Origin: Kyrpidia spormannii
GTDB lineage: Bacteria; Bacillota; Bacilli; Kyrpidiales; Kyrpidiaceae
Direction: 5' to 3'
DNA: 64,000 nucleotides
Assembly: GCF_002804065.1 (NCBI RefSeq)
Contig: NZ_CP024955.1
Location: forward strand, 2,108,001-2,172,000
Part shown: positions 62,800 to 64,000 of the stretch, one piece after another
Numbering within the stretch: the first letter of the stretch is position 1
Layout of the letters: every line of letters starts with the position of its first letter
Made by a program: the position numbers and the translations under genes
Notes under the pieces: model-generated
The model's database searches: none
Told to the model about the DNA's origin: nothing
The model's input: the letters and a program-made list of their open reading frames with translations, nothing else

Positions 62800-64000
62800 T
62801 CAGGGGAGGGAGAGACTTTTCGCCAAACTGCTTAGCAGATGGCTGATGGTCCCGCCTAGGCCTCCGGATCGAGAAGAAGCCGAACCGGCGGATGCTGTGG
62901 AAGACGAGGAGGACACTGACGTGCCTCCAGAGGATGGATGAGCATCCGCTGAGCTCTGAGGTGAAGCACTGGACCTCGCCGCCGGTGAACCCCAAGATGT
63001 CCCCCGGACAGCACTCGAATCTCTCCCGACGGACGCCGGTGTGGATCGAGTCTCGGAATGCGCTGGCCCAGTGTGCCCCGTCGACACCCCACCTCTGTCC
63101 TTGGAAGTGTTCCCCACGGAAAGAATTTCGTCCATCCACTGCCGCACATCTCCGACGGGACTTACCGGTGAACGATTCGCACCGTCTCCCGGAGCGGGCA
63201 CCCGGGATTGTTCGGACCGGGAAAGTAGCCCGTCGGGGGTTGGCGCCATCGCCTTTTGCCCGGGAACGTCGGCTGGACTTTGAGCCGTCGGATCGAACGG
63301 AAGCATCGGAAAAAGTTCGGCATTCTTTTCGGGAACAAGGGCATCTAAAACCTGGCCGAACAATGAATCGGGCAACGACCCCGCTTCCATGCGCGGCACG
63401 CTGGGGCCAGTTTTGCCACCGGGCTCTGGTTTCCCAAGTTCCGGATGATCCGGTAAAGTCAGCAGATCGTGTAACACCGGTAGACTGGGCAAAGCTGGTA
63501 GTCCGGGTAAGACCGGCAGAGTAATCACGGCAACAGGAGGATTTGGTACCGTCGGCGGCTCCGGAATTGGAACGGATGTCGGCGGGTTGGCACTCCCTTC
63601 CGGAACTGTCGGTATGGGCGGTTGGGCCGGTTTGGGTAGCTCGGGTAGCTCGGGAACGGATGGCCGAGGTGGCGCGGGGGGTGCTGTAGCGCCGCTACGA
63701 TGAGACCCGCCGTAACTGCTCGGAAAAGGCCAGGGGTTCGTGGATGAGTGAAAAGCTGGCCGACCTACATTGCCCGAACGTGCATTTTCCCCAGAGGCCC
63801 CGCTTCCCGCTGGCACCGACGCCGGGTTCCCATTAGACGCACTGAGAGACGAAGCCGCCGTGCCCCGAGACCCTGGGAGTGGGTTGTATGCAAAATCCGA
63901 ACCAGGCCAGCCAACCATTCGCAAAGTTCCAATAAACACCGCCCAACCTGTGCCCCCTTCCGGGCGGCCCAGCCACCCGAGGGCCCCGAAGCCTCCGTCC
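62800..64000 (-). CDS. Pro/Ser-rich low-complexity protein, N-terminus beyond the window
   Basis: The frame is open to the window end and reads ...GWAVFIGTLRMVGWPGSDFAYNPLPG, so at least 400 codons belong to it. Middle: proline-rich spacer with P-E-L-P-E-L and P-x-P repeats (about 63400-63690). C-terminal part: charged/polar then a Ser-run (SVSSSSSTASAGSASSRSG) and a final helix GGTISHLLSSLAKSLSLP. No catalytic motif seen. The composition suggests a surface or spore-associated spacer protein; that is inference. Confidence 0.55.
   Translation of the reverse strand, partial: DGGFGALGWLGRPEGGTGWAVFIGTLRMVGWPGSDFAYNPLPGSRGTAASSLSASNGNPASVPAGSGASGENARSGNVGRPAFHSSTNPWPFPSSYGGSHRSGATAPPAPPRPSVPELPELPKPAQPPIPTVPEGSANPPTSVPIPEPPTVPNPPVAVITLPVLPGLPALPSLPVLHDLLTLPDHPELGKPEPGGKTGPSVPRMEAGSLPDSLFGQVLDALVPEKNAELFPMLPFDPTAQSPADVPGQKAMAPTPDGLLSRSEQSRVPAPGDGANRSPVSPVGDVRQWMDEILSVGNTSKDRGGVSTGHTGPAHSETRSTPASVGRDSSAVRGTSWGSPAARSSASPQSSADAHPSSGGTSVSSSSSTASAGSASSRSGGLGGTISHLLSSLAKSLSLP

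Noticed and set aside
62795-63700. Plus-strand frames of about 200 codons opposite the Pro/Ser-rich gene
   Set aside because: They lack ribosome-binding sites and family features; the minus frame is longer, open to the window end and has consistent low-complexity protein composition.

Overview
The window reads as a chromosomal segment of a GC-rich, endospore-forming Bacillota. Evidence for this is the Bacillus-type gene order yrzB-ruvX-ireB-alaS-yrrI, a T-box in front of alaS, the order hisS-aspS-6S RNA-rarA-Rrf2 regulator-cysteine desulfurase-mnmA, a CwlC-like sporulation amidase and Bacillus-style fad genes. High GC, frequent GTG/TTG starts and strong GGAGG sites suggest a thermophilic Alicyclobacillaceae member such as Kyrpidia; the genus is inference.

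1-6.3 kb (minus strand): housekeeping genes ending with alaS and its T-box leader, an AI-2E-family permease, a UbiA-type prenyltransferase and a small zinc-ribbon protein. 6.4-14.0 kb is a formate and molybdenum-cofactor block: mobA (plus), then minus-strand DUF2294, fdhF, DUF1641 and moeA, with divergent fdhD and the remains of an OFA-type oxalate/formate transporter. The leaders of fdhF and of the broken transporter, on opposite strands, share an almost identical 36-39 nt element that runs into an intrinsic terminator. This is the best candidate for an undescribed regulatory system here.

14.1-22.1 kb (minus): SPW-repeat membrane protein, mnmA, cysteine desulfurase, Rrf2 regulator, rarA, 6S-1 RNA, aspS and hisS, the last with a very short terminator-bearing leader. 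22.2-26.8 kb (plus): UDP-GlcNAc 2-epimerase, a DUF3048 lipoprotein, an orphan response regulator with a degenerate receiver, and hemL. 26.9-36.3 kb: NifU-like protein, an M16 peptidase pair, type II NADH dehydrogenase with a near-consensus Rex operator, CPBP protease, CwlC-like amidase, a two-gene ABC transporter with degenerate ATPase motifs, a short NAGS-type acetyltransferase and a Gly/Tyr-rich membrane protein.

36.4-38.3 kb is a group IIC intron inserted just behind the terminator of the fad operon, as this class typically does. 38.4-53.8 kb is a fatty-acid block: fadE-fadA-fadN (minus), an acyl-CoA ligase coupled to a stand-alone ketoacyl synthase (plus), TetR regulator plus fused isobutyryl-CoA mutase (minus), 2,4-dienoyl-CoA reductase (plus), fabI and a Nudix hydrolase (minus). 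Together they join acyl-CoA activation, beta-oxidation, branched/straight C4-CoA isomerisation and fatty-acid elongation. 53.9-64 kb (minus) holds an unknown protein, a class V aminotransferase, a PepSY protein, an S-layer-anchored glycoside-hydrolase-like protein, ddl, a membrane-anchored MurF-like ligase, an alpha/beta hydrolase, a tiny Cys-tailed protein and the C-terminal part of a Pro/Ser-rich protein cut by the window edge.

No tRNA, rRNA, CRISPR array, prophage or insertion sequence was recognised. All calls come from reading sequence and motifs; no database search was run.
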